NCBI GenBank assembly: GCA_020631735.1 | Contig: CM036167.1 | Span: 1,616,988 to 1,680,987 of the forward strand | Source of the DNA: Saccharum officinarum | Taxonomy: Eukaryota; Streptophyta; Magnoliopsida; Poales; Poaceae | Direction: 5' to 3' | Length of the DNA: 64,000 nucleotides | Part shown: positions 21,501-33,876 of the stretch, piece after piece | Layout: each line of letters begins with the position of its first letter | How positions within the stretch are numbered: the first letter of the stretch is position 1 | Translations under genes and position numbers: made by a program | The notes under the pieces: generated by a model | The model's input: only the letters and a program-made list of their open reading frames with translations | The model's database searches: none | Told to the model about the DNA's origin: nothing

Positions 21501-23016
21501 GTAAGAGACAAATAAAATATTAAAAAGGTTTGGTTAGTTAGAAATATTTCGGGGCTCCCAGGGCAAAATTGTTTAGTAAGCTATTGTACGAAATTGTTGG
21601 ATAAGAACAAAATTTAAGGTTGGTATTTCTTATGTTAACTTGCTAGATCTATTTGAGAAAAAACAATTTAGAATTAGCTGAGAAGTGTTTGTTTACTTAT
21701 AATTTCCAGTGATTAGTGAGAACTAATGAGATGTATTAATGAAAAGTGTGCAACATTAGGGGGGCCAGGCCCCTCCCCCCCCCCCCCCCTGTCTCCGCCC
21801 CTGGGTTTGCCACACACGGAAACTGTTATCATGTGGACACAGGACAGCAGATTTGCAAGTGCGAGACTTGACAGCATAGGCGTTCGTCACTAAAACAAAC
21901 AGGTCCCATCACTCATGCCTGGGGTTTGCATCAGTTTGTCCATTGATAATATGATAAAACGAGTGTAATTACCAGATTAACAAGAGTTTTTCTGGAAAGA
22001 AATGGGTAGGAGCTCTGCCATTCAATTAAGGTAGAAGCGCATATTAACTGCAGTTTTCTGGTCAGCTAGTACTACTTGATGCAGAGTTTGCGGGGAAGCA
22101 AGTTTAAACTAGCTAGCTCTCTAGATGGTTTGTTTATGTACTTGCACATATACATAAACCTCTGCTAGTCTTTCTCAGTCAAGGGGGGCAGGAGCCAAGT
22201 TTGGCCTCCACTAGGCTCCACCCCTGGTTTGCATCTGCATGCTGACAAGCTAATCAGCAGGCATACAGGGAATGATTGTCATGACTATATGGAAAACCAG
22301 AGGGATTGTTATTCACTTGAATTCAACCTTGGATACTTGAATCTTCTAATGAGAAATGGCTGATATATCAGGCACTAATCCTATTAAAAAACACCAATCA
22401 TACTCTCCATACCACGAGCTGTTGTGCTATGAGGCAAAGGTGGAAGTCCAAGTTACATCGATGATATACGGCACAGCAGGCTCCATTCTCTTAACAAATG
22501 GAGAGAAACATTGCTCCTCTTTTTCTTCAGAGGATTGCTCCTCATTTGTGCTCTAGGATAAGTTTGGTTGTGGGTTTTGTTCTTTCAATCAGAAGGTTTT
22601 GTTGCCTCAGTTAATGACAACTTGTACAATCTTGCTCCACATATATAGGATTTTCAGTCTTCCTAGCAATCTCCCCAACCACGACAATAAGCTTTGTTTC
22701 AGCAACATTCATCCCGTTTACTTAAAATTTTGACATTTCTCATACGAGGTACGAGCGTACCGCCTAACACCCACAGAACCGAACACAGGCCACCAGACGC
22801 GCCCTCGAAAGTCTGCAACCACAGAATTCAGAATCCCAACCCGAACAGCGTTCGGTTTGTTACCTTGGGTGACACGACCATGGCGGCCCTCACCACGAGC
22901 CCCCTGGCCCTCCGCCCCCTTGGCACCGCAAGGGACGGCGTCAGGACGAGCCCGCCCAGCGCAGCCGGTTTCGCAGCCACCACCACCCGCGGCCCAGCCA
23001 GCTGCACCGACGCCAT
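18540..23016 (-). CDS. CPN20: Chloroplast 20 kDa co-chaperonin (tandem Cpn10)
   Basis: Chloroplast co-chaperonin that caps Cpn60 and assists folding of imported proteins. Exons on the minus strand: 23016-22864, 21181-21002, 20670-20515, 19682-19605, 18746-18540; all splice sites are GT-AG and all introns are phase 0, giving 257 residues. Residues 1 to about 46 are an Ala/Val/Arg-rich transit peptide. Two GroES-like domains follow. Domain 1 has IKPLGDRVLVK and the mobile-loop start GGILLP at 75-80, then VVYSKYAGTEL. Domain 2 has MKPLNDRILIK, GGLLL at 173-177 and VMYSKYAGSEF. The duplicated GroES fold is diagnostic for plastid Cpn20. The last 13 residues after VMAVLTS look like a short C-terminal extension. 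Introns carry a hAT MITE and a Tourist MITE without harming the frame. The start at 23016 is the first ATG in frame. Confidence 0.95.
19010..19220. mobile_element. Tourist-like MITE in CPN20 intron 4
   Basis: The ends gggcatgtttggatac and gtatccaaacatgccc are perfect inverted repeats, flanked by TTA on both sides (19007-19009 and 19221-19223), the PIF/Harbinger target. The inside is made of ggctaa and attagcc repeats, giving strong internal pairing. Confidence 0.88.
21273..21803. mobile_element. hAT-type MITE in CPN20 intron 1
   Basis: The left end caggggcggagctagg and right end ctccgcccctg are inverted repeats of the common CAGGGGCGGA hAT type. The 8-base target duplication ggtttgcc is present on both sides (21265-21272 and 21804-21811). 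A C-run of about 15 lies near the right end. A second piece with similar end sequence (ctaggctccacccctg, ending about 22226) lies further right and may be a related remnant. Confidence 0.88.
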
Positions 23017-23754
23017 GGCTGCTGCCGGGAACTGCAAATGACACTAGCGCGAGGACGACAACTGTGGAGCGGGGCGGGGCAGGGGCTGAGCTTAGGATAA
23101 GGGCTTCTGTATCTTGAAGCGTTGCTGCGGCGCTTATTGGACTGTTGCGTTTACGGGGAGGACGCCGGATACTTCTAGAAGATCTAGGGCGGTGGACTGG
23201 GCGGATGACCGCAAGTGGTCTGGTTGCCTGACAAGTAGGCCTCCACTATTTGGCTTAGTTTGATCAGCGTAAAAAAAAAGGAGCTCATGGCAGGACTTCT
23301 GTTTGCAGGTAATCCAGGTTCACCATCCCTGGAAAACTCTGTACAAGTTTGTGTACAAATGGACGCATAATGAGATGCACTCAATTAATCGGATGCAAGT
23401 TCACTCGTTTGACAATCACAATTCACGGTTCACAGGGTTTTGGCAAAAAAAAAAAAAAGTAAAAAAACTATACACGCTATCGCCGGTATCCATTCCAGTA
23501 CAGATCTTGGCTGACGATTTGTCAACCAGCACCCCCACGGCGCCAACGGTCTGATAACCGTGTGTTTGTGTGCGCATCTATGCACCCTGTACCTCTGGAT
23601 TTCCACATCAGAACTCCGGGTGTCATTATCAGGAATGCTTCCGCCAACACTGCATTCCTTGGAAATTAGCTCCTCCTGAATTCATCCCTTTCATCAGATG
23701 GTCTTCAAACAGAAATCTGTAGCCAAGCCGAAGATATTGGAGCAACGAATTCCA
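23017..23754. promoter_or_regulatory. CPN20 upstream / SNM1 downstream interval
   Basis: About 740 bases separate the CPN20 ATG from the SNM1 stop codon; both genes run on the minus strand. It must hold the CPN20 promoter and the SNM1 3' untranslated region. I see no clear TATA box and no further gene. Confidence 0.4.
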
Positions 23755-26700
23755 CTAATCGTTTAACAACTGGGCAAGCATAGCATCTGCACTCTCAGGG
23801 CCATCGTTGTTTACACTCGGGATTATGTGCTCTGGTGATATGAACCTGACAAATTGTTGCAGTTCCGTGAAACTGCTGTGTTCACTGTAGGGCACTTCAT
23901 ATCTGTAGAAACAAAACGAATGGCATGTGAAACTTTAGTCCAGACACGGTATAGATTCCTTAAAAATGTGGATATTTCTTTAGGACAGGCACTAATAGCT
24001 TGTTTGGTTGCCTCTACAGGGCCCGACCAGCTCACTAGATGCAGTTTTCAGCTGTTTGGTTGCATCGACAAAGACCTAAGCCTGTTCCGCAGGATGCAAA
24101 AGAGCTCCTTCAACCTGGCTCCCAAGAAAGAAGTTTCATTTGCGTTTCCTGCAGGCCTGGCTCGCTGGATGCAAGGTGTTTCCTAGCTAATGACATACTT
24201 AGTCCATAATTAGGTACTCCCTCTATCCACAAAATGATGCAATTCTCACTTTTCGAGTCAAACGATTTGAAGTTTGACTAAACTTATATAAAAAAGTACT
24301 GACATTTATGATACAAACTAAGTAGCATTAAATTACTTATGAAATATATTTTCGTAGTAAACCTAGTTGAAGACATAAATGTTAATACTTTTTTTGAACA
24401 CAACATAAATGTTAAGACTATTCACTATAGACATAGTTAAAGTTAAGCTAGTTTGAACAGGGGGAGTATATATTAAGTGATATTAGTGTTTTTAAGAGCT
24501 AATTAAGGCTTAATAAGGAAAACTAAGACTACCAAACATACTTATATACAATAAATATAATAATTATTTTTATCTTAAACATTTTATCTCATGTGACATA
24601 TTCTCATACGGACAACCCTAAGGCCTAAACTATACCTTAGACAGGATGGCCAAATACGAGCAACTAAACAAAGTGACCTTGTATGAGTTCAGCCTGTCTT
24701 AATGAGCCTGGTTCAGCTCATACGAGGCAGGCTAGGTGATACAAATAACCAAACAGACTACAACACTGTCCGATAAGCCCGAGGACAGATTAACAAAAGG
24801 AAAAATGTATAAAAAGAAAAAATCCAGGATGGTACCTGATGATTGATCCTTGTTGCCACCTTTTGCCTGGTGTCTTTTTCCTACCTTTGCCAAATGCCCA
24901 ACCAGTAGGACAAAACGCCACTATGAGGTCAAACCGGCCCTGAAGATAAAGAAGCTTTTCAGAAAATAAAAATGTATCACAGAATTCGAAATAAAAAGGA
25001 AAAAAATGGACTGAGTTGTGATTTCTTGCTGTATGGGAATCTGGAACAAAGATGGAACCTCTAGACAGTTCACCTAAATGAAATGCTAAACATAATGAAG
25101 GGAATATAGAAATTCGTCTCAGTTCTGAAGTCCTGACACCTGATAATACAACCAGAATATATGGTTAAAGATGAGGTTTTTAGTTATCTCTTCCAAGTAG
25201 AATAATTCCTAGCAACATCTAGCTATGAGCATCCATGGACCTATTTTCTTAGTGGTGTTTCATCTAGGAATTTCTGGTTCAGTTTGAAGTTCAAAGTTCC
25301 TAGGAATTTTGATCATGCCCACTATCAGGAAGGCCCTTAAATAAAAATGAAATCTCTCTTACAGTCTTATGAAGGCATAAGACAGAATACAAAGACTTAC
25401 AGCATATTGATTTGATAAATATTTCATCCGCTTGAAGCTTGCTAGAGTCCACATGGGGACAACATGTATGTGACTTTCTGCTTCATTGGCTGTAAACCAG
25501 TGCATAATATCCTGAGGAAGCTCTAAATGTTTCAATATTTGCAGCTTTGCAGCTCCCACATATATTTTCTTCTGAAGCAAACGAGCAACCTCCATAAACA
25601 GTCTTTCTTTTCCTGCATACAAGAACACTTGTAAGTAATGATCCTAAGTCCTAACTTAGAGAAACACCAAAATACCCTGAAACAGATATACAAGATAATA
25701 CCAATTGTGTAGCTACCAATCAAAAACAATGTTTTTGGATTGAAAGCTTCTGCTTGGATGGCCTCAATAACGAACTGTATTACAATCTCTTGACTTGGGA
25801 AGTCATACTGCAAAAATAATTTTATTCATGGCAGATTAACCATGTCAAAATTCAACTCTAAACTTTGGAAACATATATTTTTTCTGGACAAACTAAAAAG
25901 ACATACTCGTGGATTGCAATAGGTTGTGTCAAGTATAAGAGTGTGGATATGAGAAGACTGCAAAACAGGATTGTTGGCCATCTCGGAAGAAAACCGGAAG
26001 TCTCCAGTGTGCAAAACAGCCTAAAAAGCAAGTAAAGAAAAATAACATATTGAATAGTTATGTCAAATAGATGGAACAAAATACTCAGACAAACACTTAC
26101 TTTACCGTTGGGAGGCTCAAAAAGAATAATGATTGATCCAGGGCAATGGTTGGCATCAAAACATGTCAAACTAACTCCAGCAATAGTGTGCTTTTCATTT
26201 AGGGTCAATACATGCAATCTATCCCATGGGATACCAATCTTATGATGCACAAGACTCGCTGTAATTGACGAACAGTATATCTTCCCATGACAAAAGCTTC
26301 TAGTCAAGCCTTGATAATCTGTTGAAATAGAAATGTGTTAGACATTGAACATCAGCATTAGGTGCCTCGCAATAATGAGAAAGAAAACATGTGGGAACCA
26401 GTTTGCTAATATGCTGGTGCAGGAACAGTTCAATTCAATATAAACTCAGGCAACAAACAATAAAGGTTGTACTTACGATCCACATGGAAGTGTGTGAGAA
26501 ACCAGTGGGAACAATCGCCTCTCAAGTAGTGAAATGCATCCTGCAGCAACATTTTAAGTTATGGAACACGCTGATTGATATTAAGGATAAATGTTCTTGT
26601 AGGTCTGAAGAGATAAAAGCATACCACTCGAAAAGGGGTCCCTGGGATGCAGCACCAAAGAGGTGTATCTTTAACCTTTCCTTTACCAGCACTTCTTCTA

Positions 26701-29365
26701 GTGGGTATTTTAGCACTAGAAATTTTCTTCTCGTTCAGATTAGATGGCTTGTTGACTTTGCATGCCCTTCTTTGTTTTTGATCAAATGAGGAACATTGAA
26801 AGTATTCAGTAATTAATTTATTACCATTCATCGGAACTTTAGTCTTCTTAGTATTTTCTGAATTTAACACGACATCTTCCACTTCACTGGGATCATCATG
26901 TTTCTTCCGTAACTCTCCTAGAGCATGGATAATTTTCTTTCTTGGTCCAAGAGAGGTGATCCCGATACCCAACAGATCCTGCCAGTCGATAGGGCAAATG
27001 TTAGTTGTTTTACCGAAAACCAGAAGTATCATTTGCCTATTGGAGTTACATCCAATATATTAACAACCAAGCAATTCTCTCAAAATCTTAGGATTTCGTG
27101 GAGAGCTGATCCATCTACTCATGCTTCAACAAGATCAAATCAGCAAAACATGCAAATGAATGCTGCATCAGGAACAGCCTCGACTTACAAAAGATGGGTC
27201 ACATAATTTAAGCAGTAATGGAGTTATGCTCTACACTTGAATAAACTTGCATCTAATAATAAGACAGAATGTACCTCTTCAGTGAGCCACTGCAAGGTTT
27301 CCCAGTCAACTTCTTCTCTGATAAAAACCTCCTCATACTTGGATAACCCAAGGTTTCTTAACCATTCTACAACACGTCCAATTTCAACATTTTGCCCAGC
27401 ACAGGGCTCTTTTTATGGTTGGGACTAGATTCCTGAAAAGGATAATTCAAGTATATTACTACTTTAAGATATATGTTATTCTTATTGCAGAAGAAGAAGA
27501 AGAATTAGGGATGTCAAATGAACTAACTCATGTTCTTTGTATCCACACTCTACTAACTACATCTCTGAGTTTTGTTGCTCAGCAACCAGTAAATTGGATC
27601 ATAACATGAATGTCTTATTGATGATTAGTCAATTGAATCTAAATAAACAGATTTCATTGCACCACTTGTGCTCTTTTATAATTCATTATCAGGCAAATAT
27701 GGTAGGAAAGCTTCCACATCATTGACATTGTTGTAAATTGCAATCCACTGTGGATACATTTTCAGTGATGTTTGTTTATTGCCCCAAATAGGCAGGTGAT
27801 GATGTACAAAAACAAACCATGATGATAATGGTCAACACTATGCAAAGAAACAATACCATCAAGCAGAGGATCAACACAAAAGCAGCAGTACTTTTGAGCT
27901 TCTTGCCAAAACATTAATTTAGCATGTATATTTAAGGCACATTAGCACAAAAGAAAATATAATATTAGGACATATTGAACATAACCTTAGCTGGTTCATC
28001 AAGACAATTGTTAGTATGCAGCTGCCGGAGCTCCTCGCTTAAATCAGATATATCCGATCCACAGAGAGGACATTTCACTTCATAGTCTGAACTGAGTCGC
28101 TTAGAGTCTAATGTGTTCTGTTCCATGGGAGATGCACTAAAGTTTGACTGTCCCTCTATGGAATCCTTCATACACAAGTTAATGAGTGCACTGAGCTGTG
28201 TCCCAATCTCAAAATCATCACAACCATCAACTTCAAAGTCATGGATCATATGGGATTCTAGAAGCTTTGATTCAGATGCATTAGAGTGGCACTGCCCCTT
28301 ACAAGCCTCAGGTTCACTTGATTTATTCTCCATATTCACAATTTCAGGGGTTGCACATGCAGAATGTCCTGCTGCTACTTTCCTCTCTTGTGAAATCAAG
28401 TTACAGGCTCCCAAACCAGGCTCTTGGATTTCATTGCTAGCGCAGACTCTAGAATCATACTTTGCGTTCGACATTAGGAACTCTGACTGTAGAGAATCCA
28501 AGTGATAGTTCCCGTTCTGAAGCCCAAAACCACATTCAGATGCCACCCCGTTTGCTTTCTTCAAATCCTGTTTATCAGTCAGTGAGCCAAGAATCCCTGA
28601 ATCGAGCCCTTCTGAATCATATGAACCTGCACTTAAAAACTCGCGGTTTGCGTCTGATTCAATAAGCCCCGGTTCAATCAACCTGGAGTTGTAATGTCCC
28701 TCTACAGCTCCAGAACTGCCCAGCTTCTTCTCCGTTTTTGGAGGATCACACTCAGAGCCAGCCAGCTCCGGTGTGGCGTGCCCCTCTTGAAGAACTGAGG
28801 TACAATTCCGGGAGCCACCTACTTGAGCCTCCTCACAGCGCCCAACTCCCAAATCACATACCGCACCGAGCGCCAAAACCCTCGAGTCTATCGAATTGGG
28901 CAAGGAGCTGGAGCTCCCTTTGCCATATCCGTATCTATCCAATCCTATCTTCGGTTTACAGCTTAGTTTGGCGCTATCAGATCCGTACCTCGAGAGGCTG
29001 CAAATTTCTCCGGCCTTTCGTTTCTTCGCTTTGGGAACGCCGCCACTAACCCTCGAGCCGGCGGCTAGGGTTTCGGCATCCTTCGCGGCCGTCGAGGCGC
29101 CACCCACCGCGGTAACGGCACCACCGGCGGCGGAACTATTCTCCTTCCCGGAGGAACCGGAGGAGGATGAACCCTTGAGCTTCTTACGGAGCCGAAGTGC
29201 GGCGGCGCCATTGCAAGGCTTCAAGGGGCGGGGGCGAGGAGGCTGGAAGTCGTCGTCGTCGTCACAGTCACCGAGGTAGGTAACGGCTGTGAATTTGGGG
29301 CGCGAGGCGGGAGCGACCGTCGGCGAGGGGGAGGGCTTCGCCGAGAGCTTGCCACTCGCCGCCAT
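23755..29365 (-). CDS. SNM1: SNM1/PSO2-type DNA cross-link repair nuclease
   Basis: Nuclear 5'-exonuclease family of the metallo-beta-lactamase/beta-CASP fold that repairs interstrand cross-links and related damage. Ten exons, minus strand: 29365-27986, 27406-27275, 26978-26625, 26540-26477, 26318-26101, 26020-25907, 25807-25702, 25612-25401, 24939-24836, 23902-23755; 943 residues. The long exon 1 is acidic/Ser-rich and ends with a C2HC zinc finger like UBZ4 (C432, C435, H450, C454). Exons 2-3 hold a SAM-like domain ([32 protein letters not shown]). The nuclease domain has THFHVDH at 638-644 (HxHxDH), [15 protein letters not shown] (D723), IGSYTIGKER and PYSEHSSF (H903), so the metal ligands look intact. 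The exon 2 acceptor was chosen to keep the frame; use of an upstream AG meets a stop. The last intron carries a Stowaway MITE. The plant SAM-plus-SNM1 order matches known plant homologues. Confidence 0.93.
23996..24760. mobile_element. Larger MITE-like element in SNM1 intron 9
   Basis: The left end tagcttgtttggttg and right end caaataaccaaacagacta are roughly inverted. Internal blocks such as gagccaggctgga-type words occur near both ends. The Stowaway element at 24217-24466 is nested in it. Target duplication is not clear, so boundaries are approximate. Confidence 0.45.
24217..24466. mobile_element. Stowaway-type MITE
   Basis: Ends ctccctctatccac and cagggggag with TA on both sides (24215-24216 and 24467-24468), plus internal actttgac- and gtcaaac-type blocks usual for grass Stowaway elements. 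Located in the last intron of SNM1. Confidence 0.75.
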
Positions 29366-29622
29366 CTGCTTGTGGAAGCGGAAGGGTGGGAAAATGCGAA
29401 GTGGGGAACAGAAAAGTGACAAAAAAAAAATTTGTTGGTCAGGGCAGTTTGAAAGAGGACTGTAAAAGTAGGAGCGCGCGTAACCACGAAAATTTTTCTT
29501 CGGGCTTCGGATCTTATGGGCCTCTATTTGAACTTGTAACCTACATAATGGGCCTTTATAAGGGGTTCGGGTTGTTGATCTTTTCGGCCACATGTTAGCA
29601 ATCCGTGTATTGTAAAAAGAAA
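29366..29622 (-). promoter_or_regulatory. SNM1 upstream region
   Basis: The 5' flank and probable leader of SNM1 between its ATG (29365) and the foldback element. It has an A-run (29421-29429) and no obvious TATA box. An in-frame open reading extends upstream of the ATG with no stop for about 330 bases, but the composition changes at the ATG and the family start fits MAASGKLS, so I keep 29365. Confidence 0.45.
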
Positions 29623-30578
29623 AAAAGTTCATGTTACCTCCCTTAATTTGTGTGAAAGTCTGTTTTCCTTTCCTGAACTCTAAAACCGGGTAAACCACCT
29701 CCTTGAACTTTTAAAACCGTTCGTTTTACCTCCCTAACTGGTTATAAATGGTTTCCAAAGGCGGTTTTGTTTTTTTCTTTTTTATTTATTTTGGCTGAAT
29801 CTTTAAAAAAATATAGTAAATCACAAAAAAATCATAAAATAGAAAATCCAGTTTTGTTGGACTCCACATGAGTAGATCTACATAGTGAACATATAATATA
29901 GCATTTTTAGTGCAATTTTTTTTGTTGTAGCTTTAGATCTATGATTTTCTATAATTAATTCATAGCTGCAGTTTATATGGTTCAATTGTAGTGAAATTTT
30001 TATGGTGGGCTAATTATTATATGGTTGAATTGTAGTAAAAATTTCATACTCATTGGATCATGTATAACTTAGTTATAGAATTATTTAAGTGTATGCTTGT
30101 TAAAAAGTATTTATAAATCTATAACTAAGTTATACATAATCCAATGAGTATGAAATTTTTAATACAGTTTAAGCCTATAATAGTTAGCCCACCATAAAAA
30201 TTTCACCATAGTTGGACCATAAAATCTGCAGCTATGAAATAATTACAAAAAAACATAGATCTAAAGCTACATAAAAAAAATTGTATTAAAGCATACCATA
30301 TTACATGTTTACTATGTAGATCTACTCATGTGGAGTCCAACAAAATTGAATTTTTTATTTTATAAGTTTTATTTGATTTACTATGATTTTTTAAAGGTTC
30401 AACCAAAATAAAGATAAAGAAAAAGACAAAACTGTCTTTGAAAACCGCTTATAACCGGTCAGGGAGGTAAAACGAACAGTTTTAAAAAGTTCAGTGAGAT
30501 CGTTTACCCGGTTTTAGAGTTCAGGGAGGAAAAACAAACTTTCGCAAAAGTTGAGGGAGGTAATGTGAACTTTTTTGT
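29623..30578. mobile_element. Foldback element, two ~450-base inverted arms
   Basis: The left arm starts agttcatgttacctccct and the right arm ends agggaggtaatgtgaact. Matching inverted blocks continue inward: tagatctacatag near 29873 with ctatgtagatctac near 30313, and taacttagttatag near 30066 with ctataactaagtta near 30120. The centre is about 30090-30110. The element is thus almost one long hairpin. No coding capacity. Flanks are A-rich on the left and T-rich on the right, so no clean target duplication can be called. Confidence 0.85.
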
Positions 30579-30661
30579 TGTAAAAATATATATAATCTAT
30601 TGTACTGTTGCTAAAAAAACCTATTGTACTTTTATGAAAAATGTGAAAGGAATGCTACATA

Positions 30662-30914
30662 GTCCCTCAATTCTATAAATAGTGTCGTCACGAGATTCGT
30701 GCTCATCAAACTTTCTTAACTTTAACTATATTTATAAAAATATTAGTAATATTTGTACCTCTAGATAAGTTTATTTTAAAACATATTCAGCGATTTATCG
30801 AATGATACTAATTATACAACATAAGTATTAATATTTATATATATATTTGGTCAAAGTTGATAATGTTTTTCTTCTCGAAAAGTAATAATAACATATTTTA
30901 TGGGATAGAGGGAG
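30662..30914. mobile_element. Stowaway-type MITE
   Basis: Ends gtccctcaattctata and tatgggatagagggag with TA on both sides (30660-30661 and 30915-30916). A diverged relative lies at about 50835-51073, sharing actcgtgct/attcgtgctcatcaa and cttctcgagaag-type blocks. Confidence 0.7.
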
Positions 30915-30916
30915 TA

Positions 30917-33762
30917 TCTATTTGTATTTACCTTTTCTATTAAATTTTAAAGCTATAATTTATTTTATGATGGTTAATTCATAATAGAAGCTAATGTTGA
31001 CAATAAAATGGTAATGTCCTATCAAATTATTTTAAATATAGATTTCTTCTTATGTGCGAAGAACAAAATATTTACTCGTAAATATTGCACAAAAATATTT
31101 CTTTCATCTGTCTCCAAGTCTTTGCTCTCCATCTTGGTGTGGACCTAATTTAGCTTAATCACACACTTAGCAAAAAATTAGTTTACTGGCTGTCTCAATT
31201 ACTAAAACCAAACATAGGGCTTTCACCTTTCCATACCACTCGATCACTCTCGAGTTAGGTCCCACCTAATGGCACTAGATAACCGTTTAGCAAATAAAAA
31301 TGTCTCTCTTAATAGTACGGTGCACTTCTCTACTCACCGATGGCTGGTAAAATGAAATGGCCTACAACTCATACATTTATCTTGTGTATTCTATTTCATC
31401 TCCATGTGCCCTCAAGCTTCCACTCTCCATCTCACCATCTTCCATATGATGAATAACGGTCATCTCAAGGGTGGCCAACAACGCCACCTTGGCCATTGTC
31501 CGTGCAATAAAGCTCCTCCGTGTTCACTTCATCAAGCCATTGATCATAGCATTGATTGCTCTTTTCTGCTGCATTGGTTCATCGGCGCCAAGCCCTCTAC
31601 CCTCTCGGAGCTTATCTGTTATTAGGGTTTAAACAAGCTTTTTAATACTCTATCTTGGTAGTACCTTGGCAAAAAAAAGTCTCTCTACTCTATCTTCATA
31701 CTCTTCGTTAGTACTTTTTTTTGCACCATGTCTGAGTGGCTTTACTTTTTCTAGGATCGTATGCTTATAGTTGATAGCTAGGTTTTTGGAATCTAGTGTG
31801 TAAAACTTTTATTTATGTATAGTCGTATAGATGATGGCAACACATGAAGAAAACCTAAGACGCATTTAGACAGATTTGGGGTATGATTTTGTATACGCAA
31901 AGCTGACTATATAATTTGAAGCAACTAATTCACTTACTGGTCAGGAGCCAAGCCAGACCCCTTCGTAGTTCAAAGAGAATCGTACGAGTCGTGTGGCAAA
32001 ATTGATCGAAAATTCTGAAATGCTAACTGCATGGGTGCCGGTGAGACCACGTTTTTTCTAGATTGAATCGAATATAACACTCGCAATACTGAACGTGGCA
32101 ACAAAGGACGACCGTGCCATTTCTTTATCCATGTGCCTTTCAGCTTTCACCCATCGGCACAGTCGCACAGGGCTGCGCCGTCCTCGTCTTCTTGACCGGC
32201 GGCGGCCCCGTGCATCACGTTTTTAGTTTAAAGAGAGAAGCCAATAATTCTTCACCCGCTTAATGATTCCAGGCTCGGCACGGCTGTTACTGTACGAGCG
32301 TCGAGGACGACCAACAGCTCACATGAGATATTTTCAGCGCTTCGCTTCGCCAGATGTCCTTTAATCAGATGCGACATGCATGGCCTCGGTCGGATATTTG
32401 CAGTGGCTGCAGTTTGTCAACTGTGCTCGAGCACAGGCCTACCGTACCGCGAGCATGGACCGGCACCAACTGGGAAAATCATGTGTGTGCATGCGCTCTC
32501 GATGGTGATCCTGACCCCTTTCTGAATGGGATGGTCATCCTAACTTGCATGTGTGCACCATATATAGGTACTCCAAGCAAGGAGAAATGCAAGTGAACGC
32601 CAAGAATCGCTTCTTGTTTTAGGCTTTGTGAGCAGGGAGGCTTCTTGGTTTACCTACGCTAGACGTGGCCAAAATGAACTATTATTCGGTAAAACAACAT
32701 TTTTTGAAAATTAACAGCTTCCCTGCTCACATAGGGGAAGTTTCAAGGCATAAGGGTCAATCTATGCTCTGATTTTGTACTTCCCCACCTATCACATCTA
32801 ATCAACCAGAGAAGTTGGACTTGACGATTTACACTGACCTCCCAAAGTCCCGAGCAAAGGTTACATAGAGTTTCAAAAACAAATGGAAGCATGTGTTTTG
32901 TGTGCCGCCCTGCCCAGTGCCCACTCGCATCAACGGCGGTTCTAACCGAAGAACGAAGACCTGCAGGCGTAACGTCATACTATTATACTACTGCTACTGT
33001 ACAATATAGTAGCCTATACAGGCTACGTACAATACTGTAAGTCTGGGCATTGGGTCGGTGTCACCGCGAAAGTTTATCCTCCCGCTGCAGACAGAGCCAC
33101 TGGCTGATCTTTTTTTCTTCGGCGAAACCGACGCGACACCGACGGGCGTACGCCGCGGTGCGGCCGGACCGGCCGGACAGACAGACAGAGATGCGTGGAT
33201 GCCGAACCCGACGTCGTCGCCAGGGAGAGGGAGGACATGAGCACGCCGGCCAGACGCCACAGGTGGCACGATCGGCATGCCGAGGCGTGCAGGGTCGGCA
33301 ACGCCGACCGACCGAGTGCGAGTGGGCGCTGCGGGGTCGCACGCACAACGCACAGCAAGAACGGGGACCGCGTCTGAGCCCGTCGTCGAGTCGTCCTGCT
33401 CTGAGCCCGGCCAAACTCGTGCGCTATTTGCTGGTTCCGTCTCGTAGTATCTTGCAGCGCCAGGGCTAGCAATAGCAGGTCGGTCCGCAGGGGAAATAAA
33501 GGCCCGGTTTTGTACACTGCAGGCGCAGGGAATCCTCCAGTTTTGTTTAAGCACGTTTTTTACTCCCTGATGATGAACAGGGCTAGCTCCTGTTTTCTTT
33601 CCGCGAAGACCTCGTCACGAGAGCCGAAATCCCACCGTTTCCTCCGCCGAAAACTCGTCCTTTGAACAAGGGCTGGTTGGTTCAACCCTAGGCAAACTTG
33701 TCTGGCGCGCCGTGCGTCTCAGATCGATCGCCTACGTTGGAATTGATACCTGGCTGCGAGTC
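30917..33762. other. Intergenic, repeat-like and GC-rich patches
   Basis: 31140-31630 shares words (ccaaaaccaaacatagggctttcacc, tggcac-tagataac, ctcttaata) with 51560-51930 and looks like diverged copies of one retroelement LTR. 31630-32990 has no recognised gene. 33050-33550 is GC-rich with long overlapping frames on both strands (up to 186 codons, minus) but no domain; I do not call a gene. Confidence 0.4.
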
Positions 33763-33876
33763 TGGCCCGTTCGCGTGTCTTATAATCCGTATTTTTCAGC
33801 TTAGCTGAAATAGTATTTTTTTTTCACAACAAATCAGCGAACAATACTTTCAGCCATGGCTTTTCAGCGAAGCAAA
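33763..33876. mobile_element. Short MITE
   Basis: The ends gcccgttcgcgtg and gcgaagcaaacgggc are inverted repeats; the inside has ttttcagcttagctgaaa and ttcagccatggcttttcagc. Same general type as the element near 15873. Confidence 0.6.

Noticed and set aside
32994..33554. A 186-codon minus-strand open frame
   Set aside because: It lies in a GC-rich patch where several frames on both strands are open; no domain, no splice structure and unlikely composition.
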